In this document: positions 36,561 through 47,129 of the stretch, piece after piece | How positions within the stretch are numbered: position 1 is the stretch's first letter | How the letters are laid out: every line of letters begins with the position of its first letter | The notes under the pieces: model-generated | What the model was told of the DNA's origin: nothing | Seen by the model: the letters and a program-made list of their open reading frames with translations, nothing else | Database searches by the model: none | NCBI RefSeq assembly: GCF_963583255.1 | Contig: NC_084819.1 | Location: 2,549,501-2,613,500 of the forward strand | Source: Pyrus communis | Taxonomy: Eukaryota > Streptophyta > Magnoliopsida > Rosales > Rosaceae | Direction of reading: 5' to 3' | DNA length: 64,000 bases | Made by a program: the position numbers and the translations under genes

Positions 36561-37789
36561 TATTTATACCATATGGAGTCGGTTACTGAACTTAGTAACC
36601 AAGTCAAGAAAATAATAGAAAATACATAGTTGGCTACAGATGTACTTGAAAGGTTCGCTTCTTATCTCATTGGAAAGTCGAAGGTGTCAACCCAACAACA
36701 AGGATTAATGATATGGTGCAACCACCTAAGGCTATTTGAAGCCACGTCCCGCTTATAGCTTGGAACACTAAGCAACTAGGTTGCTTATTCACTTCTAATA
36801 CATCACACTACCTCATATTGCATGGCATTGTTAAGCCACCTCCTGTAACCTACGTGGCTGCCAAAGAAAAAGATAATAATCTAAAATAAGACACATTATG
36901 TGATAATTGATCGCTACATTTTTATTTAATACCTAATCACCTTCCACCATGTGTACTAGTAATATGGTCCCTGTCATTTTGGCTGGTCACCACATGGCAC
37001 ACACCTAGCCATTCAATGGTTGCCATCTAACATCGACTCAATGATTAACCTTACAGTTATTTGACCTCTAAAAAATTATACAAGATGCTACGAGCTCATA
37101 ATAATTTTTACTATCTTCATACAAAGACCTATTCGATAAATAAGTTTCAAATACTTCTCTTCTTTGGTAATAAATTCTTGGAATTTCACAGAATACAATT
37201 GATTGGTGCCCTTTTCAATTTCGTTGAGCGTGCGCGCGCACACACATATATATATATATATTTGTGCTTTTAAGTTTCATTTAGCACAAAATTTTTTCAA
37301 ATGTGCATTTTGAACCAAAAGATACATTAAATTGTGTCTACAAAAAGTTGTATTGTGCCTATTGAAATTTGAATTCAAAAGTTTGTGTTACTATGATTAT
37401 TTTTGGATCGACAAACCTCTATCTTCGATAGTTTATATATTAAACAAGGATGGTTTACCATGTCCATCTTAAGTCTTGTTTTGGTTCGAGTGATTTAGGG
37501 TTACACAATGGTGTGGTTTGTGTCGGATCTTTGCCCCCTATATCACTCATAAGTAGTTTATTTGTGTTATATTTGTTGGTTGTTTTTGTAACTTTTTGGC
37601 TTTGCCCCGGTTATAAATCCAATTTACCCAAAAATAAAAGTTTGTGTTACTATTTATGGTATTAGTAATTATAATTTTTATTAATTTTTTAACGCACAAA
37701 AAACAGTTTTGTGCCCTTTAATAGTTTGTGAATTCCCTCACAAGTCTGGACACGATTATATTTTAATATTAATTTTATTGATCAACACC
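36561..37789. other. CACTA interior, no gene seen
   Basis: AT-rich sequence. A compound dinucleotide tract (GTGCGCGCGC, then ACACACA, then a run of AT) occurs at about 37228-37262; alternating purine-pyrimidine tracts of this kind can adopt left-handed DNA. Confidence 0.5.
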
Positions 37790-38330
37790 CTACATCCCAC
37801 TCAGTTTTAGAAGCAGCCTTACTCTTTCTCATCTCTCTTTGCCTTTCCTTTCCTCTTCTACTCCGCCTCCCTCAGATTGTTTCTCCCCTTTGACCCTTTC
37901 TCTCTCTACCTTCTCCAGACAAATCGTGGAGGCTCTCGAGCTCCATCATTGCCAGAATCTCCTAGCAGAAACGCTCTGCACGCGGTGCAGGAAGGTTTGG
38001 GAAGATCGGGTCTGGTAGGGAGGGATCAGGGGAGGGGGTGGGTTGGGTTTGGGAAGATCGGTGGATGTAGAGCCTGAATCGGGAATCGCGTTGGGATCCG
38101 AGTCTGATAGGGAGGGATCATGGGAGGGATCATGGGAGGGAGGTGCGTCGGGTTAGGAGGTGTTTGTGAGAGAAGAGCAGGTGCGAGTCAGAGAGGGAGT
38201 GAGCAGTCGAGGTCCTCGTTTATATTTCGTAGCCGTCGTGGAAGCCTTCGAATTCGGAGTCAGCCGCACCTCCGGTCGTAGGAAGTGGAACCTTCTTCAG
38301 CTAATTAATTAAGTGAGCAACATGCAATTA
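37790..38330 (+). promoter_or_regulatory. GC-rich, promoter/leader-like block inside the CACTA element
   Basis: A pyrimidine-rich stretch (37815-37915, many TCTCTC/CCTTTCC words) is followed by a G-rich stretch with repeated GGGAGGGATCA and GGGAAGATCGG words. Such a shift is typical of plant 5' untranslated leaders and contrasts with the AT-rich surroundings. It may be the captured 5' end of a gene; no coding similarity was recognised. Confidence 0.35.
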
Positions 38331-38487
38331 GCAAAGGAAGCCAGAATCGAAGTAGCCAGAGAGATAAGGTAAAATAATGGTTTGTGAAATCTCTATGATT
38401 TTAGGATTAATCAACTATAGGATTATATCTTACCACTTCAATATTTTATAAAACTATTTTTCATATATTACACAGCAAGCATTGTAA

Positions 38488-38882
38488 GATCATCTCTGAT
38501 GGTTGGGCTAAAAGCTAAAATTTTTAACCCGAAAAATTTAGCTTTTAGCTCAGGGACTCTAACCGTTCTAGCCTAAAATTTTAACCGAATTATTAAAAAA
38601 TGAACTTAGGCTATTTATTTTGTTAAATTAATTTTATTTTTTTAAATAAATATGTAGACTATCTTAAATTAATTTTATGAACATTTTAATCAAAAAAAAT
38701 TTAAATTTCGATAAATATTAGGTGGAGTCCACTCCGATTTTTGGGCTAAATTTTGGGGAGAATTTGGCATTGGTTTAGCATTTAGCATTTAGCCGAAAAT
38801 TTCCCCTTGGGTTGGAGTGGGTTCGGGGGGAAATTTTGGGGGGTAATTTGGTTTTTAGCCCATCATTGGAGTTGGTCTAAAA
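38488..38882. mobile_element. MITE inside the CACTA element
   Basis: Inverted ends (GGTTGGGCTAAAAGCTAAA at the left; complement TAGACCAACTCCAATGATG then GGGCTAAAAACC at the right) enclose AT-rich noncoding DNA. The end words resemble the element at 56590-57208. Target duplication not resolved. Confidence 0.55.
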
Positions 38883-39751
38883 TGTGGTTATTAAATACAC
38901 AAACAGTGATGAAATCTGTGGATGTGGACGGCCGTGGATTTAGTTCAGGATCATTGCTTGGTATATATTGTAAGGACTTAGTCAGGAGGAGTAAGGACCA
39001 CGTTGTTATTAGACAGCCCGGTTCGAATTCTAGGCTTAATTCTCATTTGTTTCCATTTCCACTTTTGTGTGTAATAAAATTTTGCTTAATCTGATGTTGT
39101 ATTTGTGTCTCTGGAACAGTCGCATATCTTTTTGCTGAATTGTGATGTTTGCTGCAATTTTCTACTTAAGACATGCTTGGGGAGTTTTGTGTTCCGTATT
39201 CCTGTATGTTAACTGGAAGTTTTTTGCTTGGAATTATAGATATAATTTCAAAAAGTTAATTCCTTTTATTGCTTCTTGTTGTTCATCATTGCAAATGCTC
39301 ATAAAGGATATAAGGTGATGGGTACAATGTTAGTAATAAAGGTTAGTTTGTTGACAGAGCTTGAACTATTGAATAATGTTGCAACTCTCCCCCATATTCC
39401 TGATGCTCTTTCCTCATGTTTTTTCGTCATGCCATACTTCGCTTTTAGGTTCATCTGTAAGTTTCTGCTGAATCTTCGAACCAGTTTTGGCAGTTGGTTG
39501 TTGATCCTGCCACCAAAGAACTATTGCATTATACTGAGAAGCCGGAGACTTTTGTATGTAATAGATGCAATTACTGTCCCTAAATTGTTCATTTAGTTGG
39601 TGCTTGATGATCTCAATTCTTTGTTCCCGGCCACATTATGTAAGGGTTATCTATTTTCTAAATGTAGGTGAGTGATTTGATCAATTGTGGTCTATATGTA
39701 TGTACTCCCACATATTTTACTGCCATTCAAGGAGTCTCCAGTCATCAAGAA
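38883..39751 (+). pseudogene. Captured GMPPA-like (mannose-1-phosphate guanylyltransferase alpha type) exons
   Basis: Four pieces in collinear order match the N-terminal nucleotidyltransferase half of plant GMPPA/KJC proteins: from 39120 (HIFLLNCDVCCNF), about 39292-39341 (AHKGYKVMGTMLVIK), 39461-39553 (VSAESSNQF, ELLHYTEKPETF) and 39668-39751 (VSDLINCGLYV, AIQGVSSHQE). Introns are retained. Two acceptors are mutated (GCAA and GTAA where CAG is expected), and the first piece has a frameshift after NF. The 38930-39000 stretch (GSLLGIYCKDL) may be a further decayed exon. The parent enzyme family supports GDP-mannose supply and its regulation; this copy cannot encode it. Confidence 0.75.
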
Positions 39752-39784
39752 GTGTGCAATGGCAGTTTTTCTTCTAGTGTGAGA

Positions 39785-39947
39785 GAGACACAAACAGATG
39801 GATGATATTGAAGCTAATATCCCCCCTCATCGAGAAAAGAGACACAAACAGATGGATGGTATTGAAGCTAATATCCCCCCTCGTCGAGAAAAGAGACACA
39901 AACAGATGGATGGTATTGAAGCTAATATCCCCCCTCGTCGAGAAAAG
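39785..39947 (+). repeat. 54-bp in-frame tandem repeat at the TNL1 start
   Basis: The unit ATGGATGRTATTGAAGCTAA.. (18 codons, beginning MDxIEANIPP) occurs at 39798, 39852 and 39906, the third unit incomplete. The end of the unit (GACACAAACAG) also precedes the first ATG, so the array starts in the leader. Each unit brings its own in-frame ATG, so three alternative starts exist. Confidence 0.9.
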
Positions 39948-42900
39948 TATGATGTGTTTATCAATTTCAGAGGTGAGGACACCCGCCTTGGTATTACCAG
40001 CCATCTTCATGCTGCCTTACTTCAGAAAAAAATTGAAACCTACATAGATTACAGACTTCAGAAAGGAGAAGAAATCGGACCTGCCCTTCGAGAGGCAATC
40101 GAGAAATCCACGCATTCGGTGATCATTTTCTCAAAAGACTATGCTTCTTCCACATGGTGTTTGGATGAGCTTGTGCATATACTCGAATGCAAGGAAAGAT
40201 ATGGCCAGAAGGTTATACCCATATTCTACAAAATCAAACCATCTTATGTACGAAAACAACACGGGAGTTATGCGGGTGCATTTGCTCAACTTGAAAAACG
40301 TTTCAAGGACAGTATTGATAAGGTGCACAAGTGGAGGGCTGCTTTGAAAACTGCAGCCGATCTGTCTGGGTTTGATTATTCAAACAAAGACGGGTAAGTA
40401 ACTCATTCTTTAATTTGTATAAAGTTGTAAATTTTCTTTAAACTTGTGACAATTTGATTTGTGCTAAGATTTGGTAAAGCATTACTATATATTATAAATT
40501 TTCTTTAAACTTGTGACAATTTGAGTTATAAATTTTCTTTACACATATTTACAACTCTATCCACACACATTGTACAATCATATTTACAATTCTACTTACA
40601 TATATACTAATTAGCTTTTTCGAACTTCCTTGATCAACACATGGATTTTTTTTTTGCCCTCATATGTATGCTTCTATGTTGCAAATTGAAAAAATAGAAG
40701 TTGTTAATATAAATCAATGACATTTTAGTGAAGATGACGGAACACAAGTGTAATTATTGAGGAGAGACTCTCAGTTGCTTCCAAGCTTTTCATGGTTTAT
40801 GTCAACAGACACTAAAAATTGGGTAACTTGGCATATCGACAGAAGGTTCAACATCCAAATCAGGTTTAAGCAATTCATCAGGATATATGTCCTCCAAGAA
40901 ATGTTTGGGCCCACAGTTTGATCTGTGGTACTCTTATTGCATGATTTTGGGGAACAAATCTTAACAAATATAAGAATCACCCTATTTAGTTCTCTTCTTC
41001 ATAAGGGATAATCTCATGTAAGAGAACTCAAAACAAATTCAAGGTAGAGCAAGCTAAAGATTTAGAAGATAAGGACCCCTTTTAGCATCATCTAATACTA
41101 TGCATTAGTCTATACACCGCGAAATTCAATAAAATATGTATCACCCATAAATATACAAAACCCATCAAACAAAAGGAGTGGTTTAGAAGGATACTCATTC
41201 TCTCAGGAATCTGCTCCAGAAGATTTCTTCATCTCTTCAGAACCGCCGAAGAAGACTACCCACTCATCCCTCTCTATTTCTCTCTCTGCAATCCCTACAA
41301 CTCCCTCTCTCTCTCTCTGTAACCCTTCCACTTACTGAATCGCAGGTCTCATACAAACAGGTCTTACTTGCCCCTGTTCAACATCTCTCCCTCTACCTCT
41401 CCCTTGCCCTCCCCCTCCCCCTCCCCCTCCCCACAATTGCACGCCTCCCTCTCTGTCTCTCTGTAATTAGTTGTACCCTATTTAAACGTATCTGATTTCT
41501 CTTTAGGGTTAGCGGTTTAATTAGTGAGGCAAGTTTACTTTCATCAATAGATAGTCGGTTGAATGCTATAATATGTAAGCACACTTAGTTGAGGAGAGAA
41601 TAACAAGATTTTTTTTTTTTTTTTTTTTCACAAATATACGGTGTTAAACCTTTTAGTATATTTCTTTATTTACGTGACAAATTTTTCAACACGCCTTTAA
41701 GACTAACTATTTCATACTTATATATATTCCAGGACGGAGGCAGATCTAATTAAGAATGTTGTCGATCATATTTGGACAAATTTGAAATGTGAATCATCAT
41801 GTGATTTAGAGGAGGGCTTGGTTGGAATTGAAAGCCACATCGAGCAAATTGAATCGCTACTGGGCATTCATTCACAGGACGCTTGCATCACTGTAGGTAT
41901 TTGGGGCATGGGTGGTATTGGCAAGACCACCCTTGCTGAAACTATATTTCACCGACTCTCTTCTAAATTCGAAGCTTCTTGTTTTCTTAAAAATGTCAGG
42001 GAGAAATCAGAACCACCAGATGGACTAGATCGCTTGCAAAATAAACTTCTGAGTGAGATATTAGGGGAAGAAGGTCTATCCATAGGATCGATTGGTGTTC
42101 AAAATAGGCTCAGTCGCACAAGGCTCCTCATTGTTCTTGATGATGTGAGTAGTCCAATGCAAATGCAGCTTTTAGCTGGTGATCGTCTTCGGTATGGCAA
42201 TGGAAGTAGAATCATTATCACAAGTAGAGATAGGGACACACTTAGACAAACTGTTAAAGAGGATAATATCTATGAGGTTAAGGTATTAAAACCAGATGAC
42301 GCTTTTCAGCTCTTCTGTTTGCATGCTTTCAAGGATAACACTACTCGTAGAACAGCTTATGAGGAGTTGGCGAAAAAGACCGTGGATTATGCCAGACGCG
42401 TTCCTTTAGCTCTTACAGTTCTGGGGTCCTTGTTCTTCAATTGCAAGAACAAAGAAGACTGGAAAGATGAATTCAACAAATTGAAACAATCTCCCAGTGA
42501 AGATATCCAGAAAGTGTTGAGAATAAGTTATGATAGATTGGGAAAATCTGAGAAGGAGGTATTTCTGGATATAGCATGTTTTCATAAGGGGATGAAAGTG
42601 AATGAGGTAAAGCGAATGTTAGATGTTCGTGGATTCTTTCCAACATCTGGAATTAGAATTCTCGTTGATAGGTCTCTCATATCAATTTATTCAGATAAAT
42701 GGAAAGGGGAAATCATAGAGATGCACGATTCGCTACAAGAAATGGGAATGACAATTGTTCGGGAACAATGTATTGAAGATCCCGGTAAACGGAATAGGTT
42801 GTTCACGAATGAGGATGTCCATCATGTACTGAAGAGTAATACGGTAAGAGTTAAATGCATTCAATTTTTTCTTTTATTTTTTAAGAAAAAATAAATAGCA

Positions 42901-44971
42901 AACTTTAGATGATAACACAACAAAGTAAAACTCATTTATAATAAAGAAGTCAGATTCTTAAAAAATTAATTTGAGTGAATTTTTATTGCAAAAATGTTAT
43001 TCTTATTATTTATTTATACCATCATTTGTACCTTCTCTCCAATAAAGATGGGACCCAAATGCGTTGATGGGTCCTACACTCTATAGAAAGATGGTAGAAG
43101 TGATGGTACAACTAGATGGTAAGAGCCATTTGGTACTACGAAACTTGTGCGTCATTACCATCGCAAATACTCTAGATTATTCTAGAACTTTGTTGAATTC
43201 TTTTTCCAAATAAGCATTACATCTTACCATGTTGAAGATATATACATTTAAACTTTGTTCTTATTGTCAGGAAACTCCAATTGTTGAAGCCATTGAACTT
43301 AGTACGTCGTATGAGAGTGAAAAGCAACCATTGAACTTCAAACTGATGTCAAACCTAATAATGCTTATTGGGCATACTTTTGGATTATTAGACAACAAAT
43401 CCGCTGCTTCTCTAGACCTTCCCGATTCTCTTCGTTACCTTTACTGGTGGGGATATTCACCGGAATCTTTGCCGTCAAAATTTTCCCCGGAAAATCTAGT
43501 TGAGCTTCATATGCCATGGAGCCGAGTTAAGAAGCTTTGGCAAGAAGACCAGGTATATTATATGCCTATTCTATTTCTTGTATAAAATTAAGTGTAGAAA
43601 TTATATTAATTCTTGATATTCTCTCTCCTCTTGTTACAGAGACTTGTGAACTTACAAGTGATCGATCTGTTTCACTCTATGTATCTAACTGAAGTTCCAA
43701 ATCTCTCTGGGAGTCTAAAAATTGTGAACATAAATCTCTTTGGCTGTGAAAGTTTGGTTGAAATTCCTGGGTATTTTCAAGATCTTGACGAGCTTACTCA
43801 TCTTGATCTTCAAGGCTGCAGAAGTCTCAAGTATCTTCCAGAGATGCCAAGAAATATTGAATACTTGGATTTATCTGAGAGTGGTATAAAGCAGTTGCCC
43901 CAATCAGTTTGGTCTCATGAAAAAATTTCTTACTTGGGTATAAGTTCGTGCAGATACCTTGAGAAACTTCCAAGCAACAGGTGTAAGTTGAAAGTTTCTG
44001 GTTCATTTTATATAAATTCCTGCACATCTCTTGGCGAGTTTTCTGAGCTTCCCAGGGATATAAATGAATTATCATTGGTTAGTTGCACGAGACTTGTGAG
44101 TCTACCAACCAACGTTTGTAAGTTGAAATATCTCGAGGGACTCAATCTTTCCAGATGCTTTAAACTTGAAAACTTCCCAGAGATCTTGGAGCCAATGGAA
44201 CATTTGAAGTCCTTAAATTTAAGTGGAACAGCGGTTCAAGAGCTACACTCATTAATCAAGTTTCTCCCTGCTCTCAAAAGACTTATACTAAAACGTTGCA
44301 AAAGGCTTTCAAGTATCCCAAAGAGCATTTGTACGTTGAAATATCTTGAGGTACTCAATCTCTCCGGCTGCTGTAAATTTGAAGACTTCCCAGAGATCTT
44401 GGAGCCAATGGAACATTTGAAGTTCTTAAATTTAAGAAAAACAGCGGTTCAAGAGCTACACTCATTGCTTGAGTTTCTCCCTGCTCTCAAAATACTTAAC
44501 CTAGAACGTTGCAAAAGGCTTTCAAGTATCCCAAAGAGCATTTGTAAGTTGAAATATCTCGAGGAACTCAACCTCTCTTGGTGCTCCAAACTTGAAAACT
44601 TCCCTGAGATTTTGGAGCCAATGGAACATTTGCAGTCTTTAAATTTAAGTGGAACAGCGGTTCAAGTGCTACACTCATCTGTCGAGTTTCTCCCTGTGCT
44701 CAAAATACTTAAACTACGATTTTGCAGAAGCCTTTCAAGTATCCCAAAGAGCATTTGTAAGTTGAAATATCTCGAGGAACTCGATCTCTCTTGGTGCTCC
44801 AAACTTGAAAACTTCCCAGAGATCTTGGAGCCAATGGAAGATTTGCGGTGCTTAAAATTATGTGGAACAGTGGTTCAAGAGCTTCACTTATCAGGCAAGT
44901 TTCTCCCTGCGCTCCAATGGAATTCACTGTTCTCCGAGGCAATGGAAGATTTTATGGAAGATTTTTGGTAA
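39798..44971 (+). CDS. TIR-NBS-LRR resistance protein (TNL1)
   Basis: Exons 39798-40393, 41733-42843, 43271-43552 and 43640-44971 join in phase to about 1,106 residues. TIR: YDVFINFRGEDTR, SSTWCLDEL (the Glu that is catalytic in TIR NADases). NBS: P-loop GMGGIGKTT near residue 257, FLKNVREK, LLIVLDDV, GSRIIITSRD, FLDIACFHKG, MHD near residue 529. Exon 3 is the NBS-LRR linker (LVELHMPWSRVKKLW). Exon 4 has LRRs including four near-identical 71-residue units. TNLs are intracellular receptors that trigger immunity through TIR NADase signalling. Oddities: the GLPL-type motif reads RRVPLAL, the TIR motif FYDxxPSDVR reads FYKIKPSYVR, no post-LRR domain follows, and a CACTA element ends 18 bp before the ATG. 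Confidence 0.88.
40394..41732 (+). other. TNL1 intron 1
   Basis: The intron separates TIR and NBS exons (donor GTAAGT, acceptor TTCCAG). It contains a short tandem copy (AAATTTTCTTTAAACTTGTG at about 40427 and 40495) and a CT-rich tract at 41280-41450. The equivalent TNL2 intron is about 2.9 kb because of a gypsy fragment. Confidence 0.75.
44113..44900 (+). repeat. Four 213-bp LRR-coding tandem units in TNL1
   Basis: The words GGAGCCAATGGAA and SIPKSIC/PEILEPME-coding segments recur at a strict 213-bp spacing (near 44190, 44403, 44616 and 44829). 213 is a multiple of three, so the frame is kept. Differences are few, suggesting recent unequal exchange within the LRR exon. Confidence 0.85.
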
Positions 44972-45624
44972 GCGGAACATCGGTTAAAAAGCCGTTTTGA
45001 AAACCACTGACAGATGTAAACAAGATCATAAATTTAAGGGTAGGGGAACTTATAGCTTCCAAAAGTTATGTTCGTGGTCATACTATATAGGCGCAGAACT
45101 GTAACCATGGACAGTGTTCATGCCTGCACTATCAGCTCGAAATGTCATATGCAACGACGACATGTTCTCTTTCAAGATAATGTGGCATGATGGATGGGTA
45201 GTCATTCTATCAATCAAGATTGCACATTCACATATGACTCAATTTAATTGTATTTATGGATGTTTGTATGTCAATTGGCCAGCAAAAAATTATTCCCAAT
45301 TACAAATAAAATTTTATATCTACAAAATACCTATGGCATACGTAAGTTTTTACATCTAAATACGAACACATTATGCAAAGGATGAACATCCAGCAGCAAA
45401 GCATCTCGCAGAAAAATATGCTTGATCTAGCCTGTTATGATCAGGAATTCAAGCTCAATGCCACCAACTAAAACATTGTCAATCATCCACCACCCAATGA
45501 GGATGAATTACACCTGATGATGTTCTGTTTCTATTTGTTTTTGGTTTTCTTCTCTTTTTTTTTATTTTTATAACATCTTTATTTCAGATATTAATTTCAA
45601 TTTTCTTTTGATTTTCTGCAATAG
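44972..45624. other. Spacer between TNL1 and the LRR remnant
   Basis: No coding segment was recognised. A GTAAGC donor-like site overlaps the end of TNL1 exon 4 (after 44967), but it would leave phase 2, while the next LRR exon needs phase 0, so a simple splice does not work. Confidence 0.5.
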
Positions 45625-47129
45625 TCGCTACATAACTTGAAAACCCTTGATCTCGGCCATTCCCATTCCTTACAGAAATCACCAGACTTTTCACAAGTCC
45701 AAAATCTTGAAGAGTTGATATTGTTGGACTGTAGTAGTCCGTTCGAGATTCACCCCTCCATTGGTCATCTTCAAAGACTTTCTTTGGAGAGCCTTTCATA
45801 CTGTGTTAAGCTTATTTCTCTTCCAAGGGATTTCTATAAGTCGAAATCTGTTGAGACTCTTCTTCTTAATAGATGTTCAGAATTCATAGAACTGCATGAG
45901 GATATAGGGGAGATGATATCACTGAGAACGCTTGAAGCAGAGTATACAGCCATAAGACAAGTACCACCTTCTATTGGTCATCTTAAAAGACTTTCTTTGG
46001 TGAACCTTGAGTGGTGTGATAAGCTTATTTCCCTTCCAAGAGATTTCTATAAATTGAAATCTGTTGAGACTCTTCGTCTTAATGGATGTTTACAATTCAG
46101 AGAACTGCATGAGGATATAGGGGCCATAAGAGAAGTACCACCTTCCATATTAGGATTGAAGAATCTCACTCATTTATCACATCACCGCATCAGCGTAGAG
46201 CTCAAAGGAGAATACAAATATCTGCGTTGGAAAGGATGCCCTTTAAAGTCCATACCAGATGACTTTTTTAATCAACCAAGACTAGTTGTTTTAGAGATGC
46301 AGGAAAGCAAACTGGTACAAGTTTGGTTCCAAGGTACAATGAATTACACCTGATGATGTTCTGTTTCTATTTGTTTTTTTGCTTTTCTTTTATTTTTTAT
46401 TTTTTATAACATCTTCATTTTGGATATTAATTTCAATTTTCTTTTGATTTTCTGCAACAGTTGCTACATAACTTGAAAACCCTTGATCTCAGCCATTCCC
46501 ATTCCTTGCATAAATCACCGGACTTTTCACAAGTCCCAAATCTTGAAGAGTTGATATTGGAATGGTGTATGAGTTTGTCCGAGATTCACCCCTTCATTGG
46601 TCATCTTAAAAGACTTTCTTTGGTGAACCTTTCATACTGTTTTAAGCTTATTTCTCTTCCAAGGGATTTCTATAAGTCGAAATCTGTTGAGACTCTTCTT
46701 CTTAATAGATGTTCAGAATTCACAGAACTGCATGAGGATATAGGGGAGATGATATCACTGAGAACACTTGAAGCAGATCATACAGACATAAGAGAAGTAC
46801 CACCTTCCATAGTAAGATTGAAGAATCTCACTCGTTTATCCCTATCAGGTGTGGAAAGTATTCATTTGCCACATTCGTTACGGGGATTAAACTCTTTAAG
46901 GGAATTAAATCTCTCATCGTGCTATTTAGCTGATGATGCAATCCCTAAGGATCTTGGGAGTCTAATTTCTTTACAAGTTTTGGATCTTTCATGGAATGAT
47001 TTTCATACCCTACCCAGCCTCAGTGGTCTTTCAATGCTTCAAACATTGAGCTTAGATTGTTGCTTTAACCTTCATACAATCCCTGATATACCACCAAATG
47101 TGAAAGTGATTTCTTTTCCGCTCAGTTGA
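45625..47129 (+). pseudogene. Chimeric LRR / NBS-LRR linker / LRR remnant of another TNL
   Basis: Two exons, 45625 to about 46333 and 46461-47129 (stop), both begin (S/L)LHNLKTLDL after a TCTGCAA(T/C)AG acceptor. Exon A has LRRs (LISLPRDFYK, ELHEDIG) and then, in the same frame, a linker segment (KYLRWKGCPLKSIPDDFF) that normally precedes LRRs. Near 46326 the sequence reads VWFQ where relatives read VWxGS(K), which looks like a 5-base deletion; with the GTACAA donor it leaves the wrong phase for exon B. It probably arose by unequal crossing-over between TNL paralogues. Whether it is transcribed with TNL1 is open. Confidence 0.7.

Larger units (their letters stand above)
35278..39779. mobile_element. 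Non-autonomous CACTA (En/Spm-type) transposon with captured gene pieces
   Basis: Starts CACTACAAAAAAAT and ends with the complement CACTAGAAGAAAAA; both ends carry CACTA. A 3-bp target duplication TGA (35275-35277 and 39780-39782) fits the superfamily. Block B shows the uninterrupted site (TTCCTTGAGAG near 59744). No transposase frame is seen. The 4,502-bp interior contains an LTR-like piece, a GC-rich leader-like block, a MITE and four decayed exons of a GMPPA-like gene. It lies between the old 5' flank and the start codon of TNL1. Confidence 0.88.

Noticed and set aside
44967..45625. Splicing TNL1 exon 4 directly to the LRR exon at 45625
   Set aside because: The only clear donor leaves phase 2, which creates an immediate stop in the next exon, so a single gene through 47129 is not supported.
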